A stretch of 64,000 nucleotides of DNA from Pholiota molesta (GCA_014925825.1 JACGCK010000025.1:186001-250000); one strand, 5' to 3'. Shown: positions 1 to 12,083, counted from the first letter of the stretch. Made by a program: numbers and translations. Notes: generated from the letters alone by a model not told the origin.

Positions 1-1083
1 TGTCGCGGCGCCGCAGCCATGGTGCCTAGCTCACTGCTATGAGGGTGATGCTTGGAGGAGAGTAATGAGATAGAGATAAGATCCACATACCTGGGAGCAG
101 CGGTGCTCCTTGGCTTCTGCGCGCTGGGTGCGCATTGACCACGATCTTCGGTGTCCGCAGCTGCGCAGCTGCGCATCGTCCCTCAAAGTCTCAGGAGACG
201 AGCCGTCGGCGTCAAAGCCACGCCGCGAGTCGGCGTTCTCATCTCCCAGCGTCGGTGTACCCTGCTCCGGTGTCCGTGGTGTTGTCGTCGCGGCGGCGCC
301 GTGTTGCCTACCTCACTGCTGTGAGCAGCGACGCTGAGAGGTAACGAGATCCACGTTCCGGGGAGCTGCGCGATGTCCGGCTTGTGCGCGCTGTGGCAAT
401 GACCACGATCCGGACGATCTCAAATGTGCGCCGACGTCGTCTAGATCCCCTCCTCGCGCTCGCCGGCCCATCAAGTTCCGTCCGTCGTAGTATGTGTACG
501 GCTTTGGAGGGTCCTGGTGGTAAGTTGAGCACGAGGTTGCTGTAGCGATGTCGGGGTGTGCGGGCTGTCGTGTCCTGGGCGGGTGGTGTTGCGTGGTGGC
601 AACGTTCCGAGGTTGGTGACAGAGGTGAGGCAAGTTATTCGGCGCGCATCGGATCGCAGACGGAGCTGGTAAGATGATCGCGATCGTGCACGGGCACGAC
701 CTTGTTGGCATAGTAGGGGTGGCCATAGTCGTCGTTCTTGCGTTGTGAGTTTGCGAGCGCGTGCTGGGGTGCGTAGGCGGGAGTGGAGGGGGGACGCGGA
801 GACGCGGAGACGCAGAGAGCAGGACGGAACGGGAGGCGGAGGCACGGAAGCGGAGGTTGTGTCTGCAGTACTGATGCACCCAAAGTCAAGACCAGAGCGT
901 CCTTATCAGAGTATCTTGGGACTCGATGACGCGCTAGGTGATGTGCGTGATGGGGGTTGCTCCGTGACCGTAACGGAACAATGACGATCACGTGTCAGTC
1001 GCGCCTTGGTTTCAACAACTTGGTCCGCCTCTTTCGACCACGACGGCAACTTCGGTCGAAAGCCGTCTTCCCCTCCAACCACC
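1..1083. other. Left-edge piece of GC-rich module block plus promoter of kinesin copy 1
   Basis: This is the partial equivalent of 11312-12387, in the same phase. It holds degenerate GC-rich exon-like modules to about 870, then a proximal promoter. That promoter is identical to the one of copy 2 from about 890 and contains CGATCACGTG at 985-994, 89 bp before the start codon. No independent gene is convincing here. Confidence 0.7.
985..994 (+). promoter_or_regulatory. CGATCACGTG element, kinesin copy 1
   Basis: An E-box (CACGTG) inside a 10-mer conserved before all five kinesin copies. The same motif precedes copies 2-5 at 12289-12298, 22594-22603, 33441-33450 and 44278-44287, always 73-89 bp before the ATG, and on the other strand 113 bp before the Sos7 start (61769-61778). 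The core fits the bHLH/Cbf1-type site RTCACRTG. Function is inferred. Confidence 0.5.
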
Positions 1084-4000
1084 ATGGCTTCAGCAAAAGT
1101 CAAGATTGCGGCTCGTCTTAGGCCTAGACTTGAAGGCGAACTAGATGACGATTCCGTGCAAATTGTTCACCCTTCGAACGACTCAGGAGGCTCATCTCGT
1201 TCGAGCTCTGGCACCAGCTTCATTACTGTCGCCAATCCCAGAGACCCCAGGGAGATCTTTAAATTTCCGTACGTTTCTAGTGCTCTGACTTTTGAACACG
1301 GGAACCCAAGTTTTCTTTAGGTTTACGAGTTGTTATGATCAAAACTCGAATCAGGAGGAGATTTTCAAGAACGACGTTGAGCCATTGATAGATGTCGTGT
1401 ATAGTGGGGTGGTGCGTCTGCAAATATCTTCCTTCCTCTGAGTCAAAGACCTATCCTTCAACTTCTCAGACTGTTACAATCTTTGCCTACGGTGTCACTT
1501 CTTCCGGTAAAACCCATACCATGCAAGGCACAAAGGCCGATCCTGGCGTTATTCCACGGACAGTTCGCGTAAGTCATGCCCCGTTGATGTCCTTGGTTCA
1601 CAACGACTTACTTCCTATCACCAGGCTATGTTCGAGAAGAGAGGACATATACGGCAATATGAAACTTCACTTTCAGTTTCATATATGGAAATTTATAAAG
1701 ACGAAGTTTATGATTTGTTAGTCACAAGGGAAAATGTATGTACTTCATCTCTTCTGCTTAACTGTCCACTGACAAACGTCAATAGGCCCCTAAACTCCCC
1801 GTTCGAGAAAATGATAGCGGCATGGTTTTCGTCGCCAATCTCACAAGAACACCCATTTCCACAGTCGAAGAGTTTGACGCCATCTACAAGTATGCTAAAG
1901 AGTCCTTTTATCTTCTGGCGTTACCTCATCTTTTGGCTCAGCGCGGCTACAAAACATCGATCAGTAGGCGCCACCAATCTGAATCGCGCTTCATCTCGTT
2001 CGCATGCCGTGTTAACAATTGAAGTCAGCATGTTGGATACTGTGGCAAATATGAGTAAGTTTCATCAGGACCCCCGAAAGCCCCCTCAGAGGTATGTTTT
2101 GGAAAATTGGCCAAAATGGCCGGACTTTAGATTTTTTCACGCCGAGTTACCTATCGTTTTGAACGTTTCCGCTCAAACGCAATCACTTTCAAAAAAAAAA
2201 AGCTCCAAAAATTCTGCAATTTATGGCCGGATTCCAAAACATAGCTTCCAGTGGCTTTCGGGGGTCCTGTTTCATCTTGCGCCTTGTGGCTTATCAATAC
2301 TTAATTTTTCCATAGCACTGACAGGAAAGATCAATTTGGTCGACCTTGCGGGATCGGAGAATAACAAGGTGCGAATATCTGTACATTAATTTGGAAGTAT
2401 CTCTAAGATGTCTATAGTTGACTGGAAACGACCCCTCGCGAATGGCGGAATCAGCTGCAATCAACAAGTCGTTAAGTGTTCTCGGTCAGGTCGTCCATGC
2501 ATTGAATCAAGGCGCCGTGAGTTTTCTAGAACATCATCGAGAGCGACAGATATTGATGCATTCATTCGTAGTCGCGCATTCCTTACCGAAACTCGAAATT
2601 AACGCGGATCCTCCAAGATGCGTTGGGTGGCTCGTCTGTCGGGCTTCTGATATGCAATCTTGCACCAGGGATCAAATTCCGCCAGGATACCTTGAACACT
2701 CTCAAGTTTGTCCCCTCATTTCTCTGCTTGGGCGCCAACCCTGACATATCTTATCATCTAGCTTCGCGGTTCGCACGAAGAACGTGGAGAACCGCCCCGT
2801 CGTCAACGAACGTGGTAAGCTCGCGTGAGCGATACACTTTCCTTTCAACTTACGCGTTTTGTGCGACTTTCCCACAGACAACCGGCCCGCCCCCAAGCCG
2901 CATTTCGCTGCCATCGCCAGCCACCCGCCTGCTGCGAAGCCCGCGCCTGCGATTGTGCAGGCGATCTCGACGGCAGGATCAGGATCGGGCGCCGGTCGTG
3001 CTCGCCCCTCGTTCGTTCCCATATCGCGGTCGCACCGCGTGTCATCGATAGGAGGCGCGAGTGGATATCAGCCTTTTGGGCTCCCAGGCCATGGCGCACC
3101 AAGCCGAAGGCCTATGAATGGGAATATCGACTCTATCCAGGAAGAAGGCAACGACCGCTCCGCCAGTCTCGGGTTCGGTATGACCGAAAAGGAGATCGAC
3201 GACAGGGTGCGTGCTTGTTTATTTTTACGCCCGCGCCGCGCGTGCCCTTGGGCTTTTCGAAAAGTTTCCGTAGATCGTTTGCTGACCTTTGCGAATGGGG
3301 CATAGATATCCAAGGCGGTGGAGGCTGCGGTGGAAGCAGAAGTTACTAGGCGATTAGCTGAGCGTGAGCGCCAGAGAGTGGCGGAAGAAAGTGCGCGCGA
3401 GCAGGCCGTAGTTGCCAGGCCGCGGTCCAGATCTCCAGCGAAAGAGAACAGTCTTCCTTCTGGTGTGCTGACACCCCTCCTAAAGCGACACAAGGACCTG
3501 GACGACGAGCTGAAGACCCGCCTCCAAGAGCTCGAGAGGAAATAGTGCGTCGTGCCTTGTCTCTGGCCATCCATTTTTGTTTTCTCACCCCAGCTCGGGT
3601 TCGTTTGTTGCCCCTTTTTGCAGTGAACGAGGCTCGAAGGAGACCGCGCTTGCGGATGTCCTTTCTCCGGTATCGAAGAAGAAAACAGGGCGCGCGTATG
3701 TTGCGCTCGCACGTGCCCATTCTGAAAAGTAAGTCGACGATCCCCCATATTCAGCTTTCTGCGTGCTCATCGTTTTCGGTCAGGGGTGACCTGCAAGTGG
3801 CCCTCGACTTGTACCGCAAGGCTGAGACCTACGTTCCTGACAACATCAAGCTGAAAGAGAGGTGGATACTCTTCGTTGTTCACGTCTTTCTCCTTAAAAT
3901 CTCCGCTGCCCGAGCCCGAGGCTGACGTTCGTCTCTTTTTCCTTCTCTGTAACCCGTGTGGTTGGTAATCCATGGGCTTAGGATCATCGAAATCGAGTGG

Positions 4001-4333
4001 GCCGTGAAGAACGACAAGGAATATGTTCCGTCACCGAAGCCTGCCAGAAGGACCAAAACCAAGAAAAGAACCAAGTCTAATTTGGGTCCTGAGAATCCGC
4101 CTGTCGAGGATGATGCAATGGAGGTCGATGATTCCGGTTCGAACATGGCCAAACGTGCCCGGCCGGCGAGCGCTGGGGAGTTCGGCATGGAAATGACGAA
4201 CATGGACAGCCCTAACAAGAGCAAGCGTTCATTCGCAGATACGGAGGACCGCGAGAAAAGTGACTTGCCTCCCCCCGATGAGTCCATTTACTGTATTTCA
4301 TATCTGCTGCTGAGTTTTCGGCGTGAATTCTAG
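1084..4333 (+). CDS. Chromokinesin (kinesin-10 type), copy 1, C-terminus replaced
   Basis: Plus-end kinesin motor gene of the KIF22/Kid family, with the same exon layout as the complete copy at 44361-47471. The P-loop (GVTSSGKT), switch I (SSRSH) and switch II (DLAGSE) are all present, and splice junctions remain in phase. The intron before the switch II exon carries a 204-bp MITE at 2066-2269. Four residues are missing from the Arg/Glu-rich stalk relative to the other copies. The reading frame leaves kinesin sequence at about 4272-4276, just after the residues EKSDLPP, and runs 19 foreign residues (starting PDESIY) into the spacer. About the last 41 normal residues are lost, including the TPVKRQKR basic motif. 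The motor is probably functional if transcribed. Whether the altered tail is tolerated is unknown. Confidence 0.85.
2066..2269. mobile_element. 204-bp MITE in an intron of kinesin copy 1
   Basis: The ends are perfect 17-bp terminal inverted repeats: CAGGACCCCCGAAAGCC at the left and its reverse complement at the right. The element is flanked by the direct repeat TTTCAT (2060-2065 and 2270-2275). Kinesin copies 3-5 have the uninterrupted intron with a single TTTCAT, which gives a clean empty site. The element has no coding capacity and an A11 run inside. The superfamily cannot be assigned from the TIR alone. Confidence 0.93.
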
Positions 4334-7300
4334 GTGAAAACGGCTGATCTTGGTGCGAATCCTAGGTGAAAATGGTGATTTTTCCTGCTGAAATTGCCTA
4401 AACGGGGGTAAAGTTTTCAAAATGAGCGTAGGTCACATCGTCCTTTTGGGTTCTGGTACAATGCGCGCAGAGGTTAGCCCACCCCGAAGGGCATGGCTAC
4501 CGGCACCCCACATCTATCTACGTATCTATGTACGTACGCTGTAAATCCAGTTAGATACTTTGCAATGAAATGAAACTGTTTGCCTCACCACAACGGTTTT
4601 GCGATGGAATGTTGGCACCAGTGCGGTGTAGGCCACTCTGTGATGCCAATTAGACAACTTGCAATGAAATTGAAAATGAACAACTTACTATCCAGCCGAG
4701 TTCATGCCTTTTATGTGAGCAAGTCAATCTTGTCCATCGAGGAATGTGGAGATGCGCAGTAAACCCTATTCGTCACTAATGCCATCACCGAGCAAGTAAA
4801 ATCTTATGAAACTCAAAAAACCATTTGCACGGGATTTTATCTGGAAGCCAAAAGTCAAATTAGACTATTTCTATCATTCCAACATGAATCACTGACCATT
4901 AGAATGAGGTACTACGAGTAACGAGATCAAGTTCTAATAATGACATGGTAAGCAAAAGTCTCCAAACTAGATTAGGAATACGAACACTCACTTATTATGC
5001 TTTACGAGGCCACCTGTAGTTGATATCAGACCAGAATGGAGGTTGGGAGTGCTCAACACTCGCTCCTGTCTCCACAATGACAGGATGGTAGAACAGCAAG
5101 TAGGGCAGGTGTTGGGGGCGTTTGATCCAAGGGTGATGATGCGGTTTCTGGTTGAATGGCGGTGGTATCGTCGTGTTCAGCAACGAATAAATCAGCTCGT
5201 GCTGTGGTGGGACAAGCATTTTTGCCGACAGAACTGGAGGGCGATCTCCCAGGAAATCCAAAGATCTGATTTAAATAAGGCTGTGAACTTTCAATACAGT
5301 AAAACATGTACATTGGGACTGCACCTCTGTAACGTTGCTCGCCGGAAATCCAAAAATCTAATTAGAATTTGAGCTAGCAACATAGTGTATTCAGATTCAG
5401 TCAATGACATTATATATCCAGAATTTATAACATACCATATCAGTCTGTGTTGCTCGTGGGAATTCCAAAAGTCGAATTGAAACAGAAACCGCCCAATTAG
5501 TGCTATAACAATGTGTCGTAAGCCATGGGAACTCGGAAATCGAATCAGAATTGGGGACTGACCTATGTGAAGGTCATGCACAACCAGAAGCTACGCTTTT
5601 GCTACGCATGCGGCATGGGCGCTAAAAGGATCCAAGGCCACGTCATAAGCCGCGGGAACTTGGAAAATCAAATTACAACTGGAGATCGACCTACATGATG
5701 GTCATGCAGATCAGCAGATGTGTGAAACCAGATGCTAATCTTTTGCTATACATGGGTGCTGAAAGGATTCAAGGCTGTGGCGGGCCCTGCCTGGAAGGTT
5801 AATGTCATCAGCTGCGGGCACCGGGAACTCGGAAAATCGAATCAAAACTGGGGACTGACCAATGTGTGTGCAACCAGAAGCTAACCTTCTGCTATGCACG
5901 GGCACTAAAAGGATTCAAGGCGGCTACTGCACGGAAGGTTATTAGCCACGGGAACTCGGAAAATCGAATCAGAACTGGGGACTGACCAATGCAATGCAGA
6001 GAACCTAACCCGCTTCTGCTATGCATGGGCGCTTAAGTTGGAGATTAGGATCAAAGCTAGAGATAACTTCAATTAGTTCGTGTTCCTTGGAAGACAAAAT
6101 ATGCGACCAAGTACTCACTAGAATATGGTGACACCTAGGTAGTGCTACGGTCTGAGACTAGAAATATGGTGTCGCATTAGGACAGGCTAGAATGGTGCGT
6201 ATCTCGTTCAAAACTTTCCAGTCTTTATACTCCTAGAATGCCAAGCCGGACCAATTCTTCCACGTCTCCATCACCACTTCTCCGATCACGAAGACACGGC
6301 AAATCCAAAGACATAATACTTAGACTCAAACTACTGTTACTGGTTCCGACCCCTGCAAAATCACCAGTCACCACTCAGGGATAAACTTTCCTCGTCCCTC
6401 TGTACTCCTGTTCAGCCCAAGCCCTCTATTCCTTTCTTTTTTATCTTGATAACATTTTATCCACTGCAATATTTTTCTTTTCTTTATAATCCTCCGAGTT
6501 GAATGAAACTTTCCTTCCACAAACTATCTGCATCTCGTTCCATATTTTTTGTTTCCAAGAATAGAAAACCTCCCTTATACATAATACCACCCAAATGTAA
6601 CTAGAACTTCTTCTAGCTGCCTCGATGTCTCCGATCAGGGCCCATCAGGCTACTAAGTTTAACAACTATGCACGGTATTCACGGAAACAACAGGAAGCCA
6701 AGTACATAAAAATGGGATCCACATCGTCGCCTCCATCCCCAAATCACTGCCGTAAATCCAAAAAACACCGCTTCTTTCTGCTAACGTCATCAGAAGCATT
6801 GCCAATATACTACTAGTGACGGAGTATTTTAAATAAACGAGTATCTCGCACTGCTAGTTGCCCGGCAAACTATATTGCTTGTGTATATTCCAATGAGATC
6901 TTTGCTACTGGGAACGAAATCTATTACAATAGCTATACAGGGTTGAAGTGTTGCGAGCGGCATTGTCATCAAAATTTAAGCTATGTACGGTGAACATAAT
7001 TCTGGGCAAGATGGAAGCATTGCGACTCTGGGAATATCATCTAATATTAAGCTATGTGGTTGCCGAAGAAAACATAATGTGAATTTGCCTGGACCGCGCA
7101 CTTCGGAGAACAGATGCGGCGTCTACACAGTTTCAATTTGTAGCAACCAGCGGAAAATTTGCAACGTCTTTCGTCCTCAAGGATCACACCCGTCGCGACC
7201 TGGCCCGAAAAGCTACCTCTCGTCACTCACGATTTGGAACGACTATCTCTAACACCGATAAACGACCCCCCGCGGTGAACAATGCGGCCGGCCACTGTCT

Positions 7301-8990
7301 TCGGAGCCCCCTACGACTCGATTTTCGACTCGCATGAGACCCATAAGGGTGCGGTATACTTTGGGTGATTGTACCCGCAAGGTTGAAGCGTTGCGAGCGG
7401 GTTAATATATCATCAGTTGTATCAGATTCAAATTACAGCACACCCAACGGGTGTGGGCCTATTTACTTGCATAGATTCTGATTTCTGGAGAGAGAACGAA
7501 CTGGAAGAAACTACCTAGATATCAGTTAGATTGACATTGAGCATCCGCGCACAAGGTAAGTGATTGGCCGGAAATGACATCATCTGTGCCACTGATGCGT
7601 GTGCGGTCATTGCTCGCTACTACCTGCCGGATTGCCCTTCTCCGTCTCGCAGCAAAAGCAACGGTCACTTTCAACTGCTTTCTCTTTTGTAATTAGGGAT
7701 ATTCCATTACAAATAATTCCCGAGCAAGTAGTTAGGCCGTTGCAAGTTCAACAATGCACCACTGTAAGTAATGGAATAGTTCCTGTATTTGCACGGTCTC
7801 AATTTGAACTGGTCTTTGTCAATAGGGTTCAATAGGAGGGACACTTCTTTTGAGACGCCGTTGGTAGCTTATTGCCGCGCGCGAATGAGGCCAAGCGCCG
7901 TGCGAGCCGTGCCACTACTTTAGGCGCCCGTGCTGAATATGGCGCAATCCACACGCGCACAAGGTTGTGCACATTCGCATTACACATAAAAACGCAGCCG
8001 TAACTATTGTTAGCTGTATGCAATTGTCTAGGAATCGAATTTTTTATTCCAGTTCAACAGAGAGACGGGCATTCATATAATAAGCACTTTGATCACAATG
8101 CCCTCCTCGTCTCCCAATCCGCCATTTGAATGTATCTACCTTGTGGCAGGGTCGTCTATTACATATACGTATATAGTACTAACATTTTCTCAAATCGCAA
8201 CAACCGCGATGCGGCGGGATGTACGAGACGATGCAAATCAAGATGCCATCAATTGAACCTCAGAGTTTGCAGAGCGCGTCCGTCTCAAGTCCATCCGGGA
8301 ACCTAAATCGTATGGTAATCTATAGCCCGAATGCGACTCTATTGGACGCTAGAGATGTGGAGCAGTAAGATTGGGGCAGGCAAGGATACCCGTACCGAGT
8401 ATGACCTTCTCCTCCCACCCCGTTTCGCATTTCCAGCCCACTGGGCATCGCACGGGGACCTGAAAAAAACCACGTAGAAGGCCGTTACTAGTGCCATCAA
8501 GGGTCCTCTCGGGTGCGTTGCCAGCGAAGAAGCGCGCTTCAACTTTCCGCCTGCAAATCGATGCATTTGCTGAAGGCTTAGGTTCGGGGCAATACATGGA
8601 AGAAGCAGTCTAGTGCCATTTCTCTTCAGTTTTACGACATGGAAATATGGCCTACCGGGTCAGGGATCGATGGGTGTGTGGGTAGCAATTATTCTTGACC
8701 GCTGCGCAGACGAGATTCGCAATTTTGCGAATGTAGAAACATGAACTGCATGATCTACACTTAATAACAAACTCGAATAAAACACATGAAATAGGTCGCT
8801 TTTCTGTATCCTAGTCATAATAAGATTGGGCTATGGGTTGTCTATTGATAACTGGTATACTTTACAGACACGGGAAATGATAAGCAACGGACGCTGAAAA
8901 GAAAGCGGAGGAGGAGACGCAGATTGATATTCGCTTAGCGTACGCGGTCCCTGGACGAAAATGTTTCCAATGTCACCATTTTCATTCTAT
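4277..8990. repeat. AT-richer spacer of unit 1
   Basis: It starts at GATGAGTCC, the base shared by all four spacer starts, directly against the truncated kinesin. It holds a minisatellite (5240-6030) and a 63-codon frame at 6625-6816 kept in all four spacers. An imperfect inverted pair lies around the GGAATATTCCATTAC-type sequences (about 7700-7790). A nearly invariant block follows at 8400-8760 with a minus-strand open frame at 8349-8597. I recognise no known protein. The stretch is probably ancestral upstream DNA of the kinesin locus carried along by duplication. Confidence 0.7.
5240..6030 (+). repeat. Degenerate minisatellite, unit 1
   Basis: Seven or so copies of a motif near GGGAACTCGGAAAATCGAAT, followed in the later copies by GGGGACTGACC...CAACCAGAAGCTAACC...GCTATGCATGGGCGC. 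Spacing is irregular, about 65-170 bp. Full-length monomers start near 5525, 5655, 5825 and 5953. Confidence 0.8.
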
Positions 8991-9014
8991 GTACGTACAC
9001 AGCTACCAAAGACA

Positions 9015-9022
9015 TATATAAG
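9015..9022 (+). promoter_or_regulatory. TATA box TATATAAG, unit 1
   Basis: TATATAAG lies within a strongly conserved block and is followed about 30 bp later by a long CT-rich tract and then an ATG at 9145. This arrangement (TATA, pyrimidine tract at the transcription start, start codon) is typical of basidiomycete promoters. It would drive the small-exon gene described at 19591. Confidence 0.6.
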
Positions 9023-9144
9023 ACTACGGATTATCGCTCTCCTTCCCTCATCCCGCCTTCCTCTGCTTTCCTCTGCTCTGCTCTCCCGACCTTCTCTCTT
9101 CTCTCGCTCTATCCCGCCGAGTTCTGCTCGCGCTGCCCTCGTCG

Positions 9145-9480
9145 ATGACAACGTCGGCCTGTCCTACAAGTGAGTTTTCGTCACTTTCAAGTGATGAAAT
9201 TGATAACTGACGCGCTGCACCTTACATCGGCGGCGGCGGGCAACAGGCATCTACGATACGCGGTGAGCGCTGTCCTTCAGCATGGCACACGCACCGCACT
9301 AATGTAGCCCTCCCTCTGCAGACAGCCCTTCGAGCTTCAGGCTGATCTGGAACGCGTAGTGAGTAGGTTGCTGCTCGTCTCTGCAGCCGTGCTATTGCTT
9401 ACCGCCCCCTATAGCGCCTTGGGTCCGATACGCCTGGCGCCGTGCCTTTGCGCGACTGGGCCAGCCAGCCTCGGTGCTGA
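9145..9480 (+). pseudogene. Broken 5' end of the small-exon spacer gene, unit 1
   Basis: It matches the model at 19591-19947, but about 33 bp around the 3' splice site and start of the second exon are missing (near 9230). The first junction therefore cannot be made as in unit 2. Later exons, including residues QPFELQADLERV and LRDWASQPR, are still recognisable. Confidence 0.45.
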
Positions 9481-9919
9481 TTAAACAAAGCTAGGGTCAG
9501 TCAATGCTATGGACATTCCGATGAACGTGCTCACCTATACCCCAGGGCTGCAAGGATGCTGTCCTCGCATTCATCAGTTCGGCCTTCCGCCTGTTGTCGT
9601 CGTCCTGGTTGGTAAGTGGAACAGACGGGCGCACGTTCAGATACCGAGCGGAGCCGTTCGAGCCGTCGTCCATGGACCAGGACGAGGCGCCCTCCCGCAC
9701 GCCCTCCGCATACACGTCTGTACGCCGCACGAAGGCACCGCACGTCGCCTTCAGGCCTAATGCAGGCGAGTAGCCCCTGCACGCCGGTCGATTCAGCGGA
9801 ACACTCACTGACGCCCGCCCTCGCAGAGCGCCTTCCTCGTAGGGTGTCCATGCGATCATCGCGTTGCTGATCCGCGCTGTGACGCCCGCGCCTCGGCGCT
9901 GAACGCAAGGCAGCGCCAT

Positions 9920-10114
9920 TATCTGTCCTCGACGCGGTGAGTAATATCTCTGCGATGAACGCACTGTCGCGCTCACAGATGGGTCGAATCCGCGCCATCC
10001 TCACGGATGCCCACCTATCTGTCCTCGACGCGGTGAATAATAAATATCTCTGCGATGAAGGCACTCTCGCGCTCACAGATGGGTCGAATCCGCGCCATCC
10101 TCACGGATGCCCAC
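9920..10114 (+). repeat. 96-bp tandem duplication specific to unit 1
   Basis: Two adjacent copies start at TATCTGTCCTCGACGCGG (9920 and 10016). The second has an AATAAT insertion and small changes. The other units have one copy. Confidence 0.85.
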
Positions 10115-12083
10115 CCTCGCGGATCGATCTCCTGCCTTGCCCATCTCCTCGAACGCGATCGTCGCGTTGCTGACCCGCGTTTTGAACCCTCCACGCTGCC
10201 GTGAGTCGCAGTGGTCCGTAATGCCTAGAGCTCGGCCCTGACCGAAAAGGCAGCGCTACTGTCTTCAAGCAGTGAGTAACGTATATCGTATACACGGCGA
10301 AGGCAATGTCGCACTCACCGAGGTTTTCCCGCAGCCGCACACCGTCTCCTCGCGCGTCGAGCCGCCATCGTCCAAGCCACGCCGCCGTGAGTCACGCATC
10401 CCGTATCCCACTATCGCTTTCTCGTTGCTGACTCTGCGCCTGTCTCTCCGTATATCGCCCTGGTGTTGCAGGCGCCGGTGTGCCTCGCTTGTTGCTGTAA
10501 GCACGACGCTGAGCGGAGGGAGATCAGCGGAGATTGACACACCTAGACGTGGGTGGGGTCCATGCTGCGCGGCGCTGCGGTGCCCATCCAGGCTACAACA
10601 CGGTGCGTAGATCCCCTCTGCGGTGGAGCGGTTGCGCACCCACTGACGCCGCAGCTGCACACCGTTGCCCTCGTCGCACGCCCAAGCCAGACCGTGCGGT
10701 CGCCGATCCCATATCGCGGCGTCGTCTTTTCGTTGCTGCCGCTGCGCCGGCGTTCGCATACCGCCCTTGCCGTCCTGTATCGTCGGTGCGCCGCCGGTGT
10801 GCCTAGACGCTGAGAGGAGGGGAGATCCAATGCGATCCACACACCTGGGCGCTGGCTGTCCGTCTGCGCGCTTTGTGGTAGTTAGTACGTCTGGATGTCG
10901 ACGCGTGGCCGATGTGCACAGACGTCGTCCAGGTGTGTTGCTCGCCGTGGGGTTTGTATGCCGTGCTGGAGGTGCTGCTGGTAAGGTGAGCGCGGAATGA
11001 CAAGCGGTTTGCTCGTAGCTACGCACCGCCTCCCCTGCCTCGCGAGTCGAGCCGTGGTCCACTGACATTTTCTCGCAGCTGCGCCGGTGCTCTCGTCCCT
11101 CGCGAGACCGGCCGTCATTGTCCAAGCCATGCCATTCGTATCCCAGCGTCGTGCTGCCATTGCTGACTATGCTCCGGTGTCCGGGTCTGCGCAACACCCT
11201 CGCGAGACGAGCCGTTGGCGTCCAAACCATGCCGTGGGTCGCCCATCCATATCCCAGTGTCGTCGCCACGTAGCTGGCGATGCTCCGGTGTCCGTGTATC
11301 GTGTAGCCGATCGTCGTGGCGCCGCAGCCATGGTGCCTAGCTCACTGCTATGAGCGTGATGCTTGGAGGAGAGTAATGAGATAGAGATAAGATCCACATA
11401 CCTGGGAGCAGCGGTGCTCCTTGGCTTCTGCGCGCTGGGTGCGCATTGACCACGATCTTCGGTGTCCGCAGCTGCGCATCGTCCCTCAAAGTCTCAGGAG
11501 ACGAGCCGTCGGCGTCAAAGCCACGCCGCGAGTCGGCGTTCTCATCTCCCAGCGTCGGTGTACCCTGCTCCGGTGTCCGTGGTGTTGTCGTAGCGGCGGC
11601 GCCGTGTTGCCTACCTCACTGCTGTGAGCAGCGACGCTGAGAGGGATCCACGTACCTGGGAGCTGCGCGATGTCCTGATTGTGCGCGCTGTGGCAATGAC
11701 CACGATCCGGACGATCTGAACTGTGCGCCGACGTCGTCTAGATCCCCTCCTCGCGCTCGTCGGCCCATCAAGTTCCGTCCGTCGTAGTATGTGTACGGCT
11801 TTGGAGGGTCCTGGTGGTAAGTTGAGCACGAGGTTGCTGTAGCGATGTCGGGGTGTGCGGGCTGTCCTGTCCTGGGCGGGTGGTGTTGCGTGGTGGCAAC
11901 GTTCCGAGGTTGGTGACAGAGGTGAGGTATGTTATTCGGCGCACATCACATCGCAGACGGATCTGTTAAGATGGTCGCGATCGTGCACGGGCACGACCTC
12001 GTTGGCATAGTAGGGGTGGCCATAGTCGTCGTTCTTGCGTTGGTGAGTTTGCGAGCGCGTCGTGGGGTGCGTAGGCGGGAGTG

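Noticed and set aside
2030..2389. Long frame through the intron MITE of copy 1 as an extended kinesin exon
   Set aside because: The frame exists only because the MITE lacks stops in that frame. The empty-site copies show that this is an intron of about 50 nt.
6625..6816. 63-codon frame MSPIRAHQATKFNN... as a gene
   Set aside because: It is present in all four spacers, but the units are recent duplicates, so openness is weak evidence. There is no family, promoter or splice support.
10265..11269. 334-codon minus-strand open frame (and 325 codons at 20645-21622) as a real single-exon gene
   Set aside because: The equivalent region is broken in units 3/4 and 4/5, the DNA is GC-rich and modular with few stops on either strand, and splice-like signals interrupt it. 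Kept only as part of the module block.
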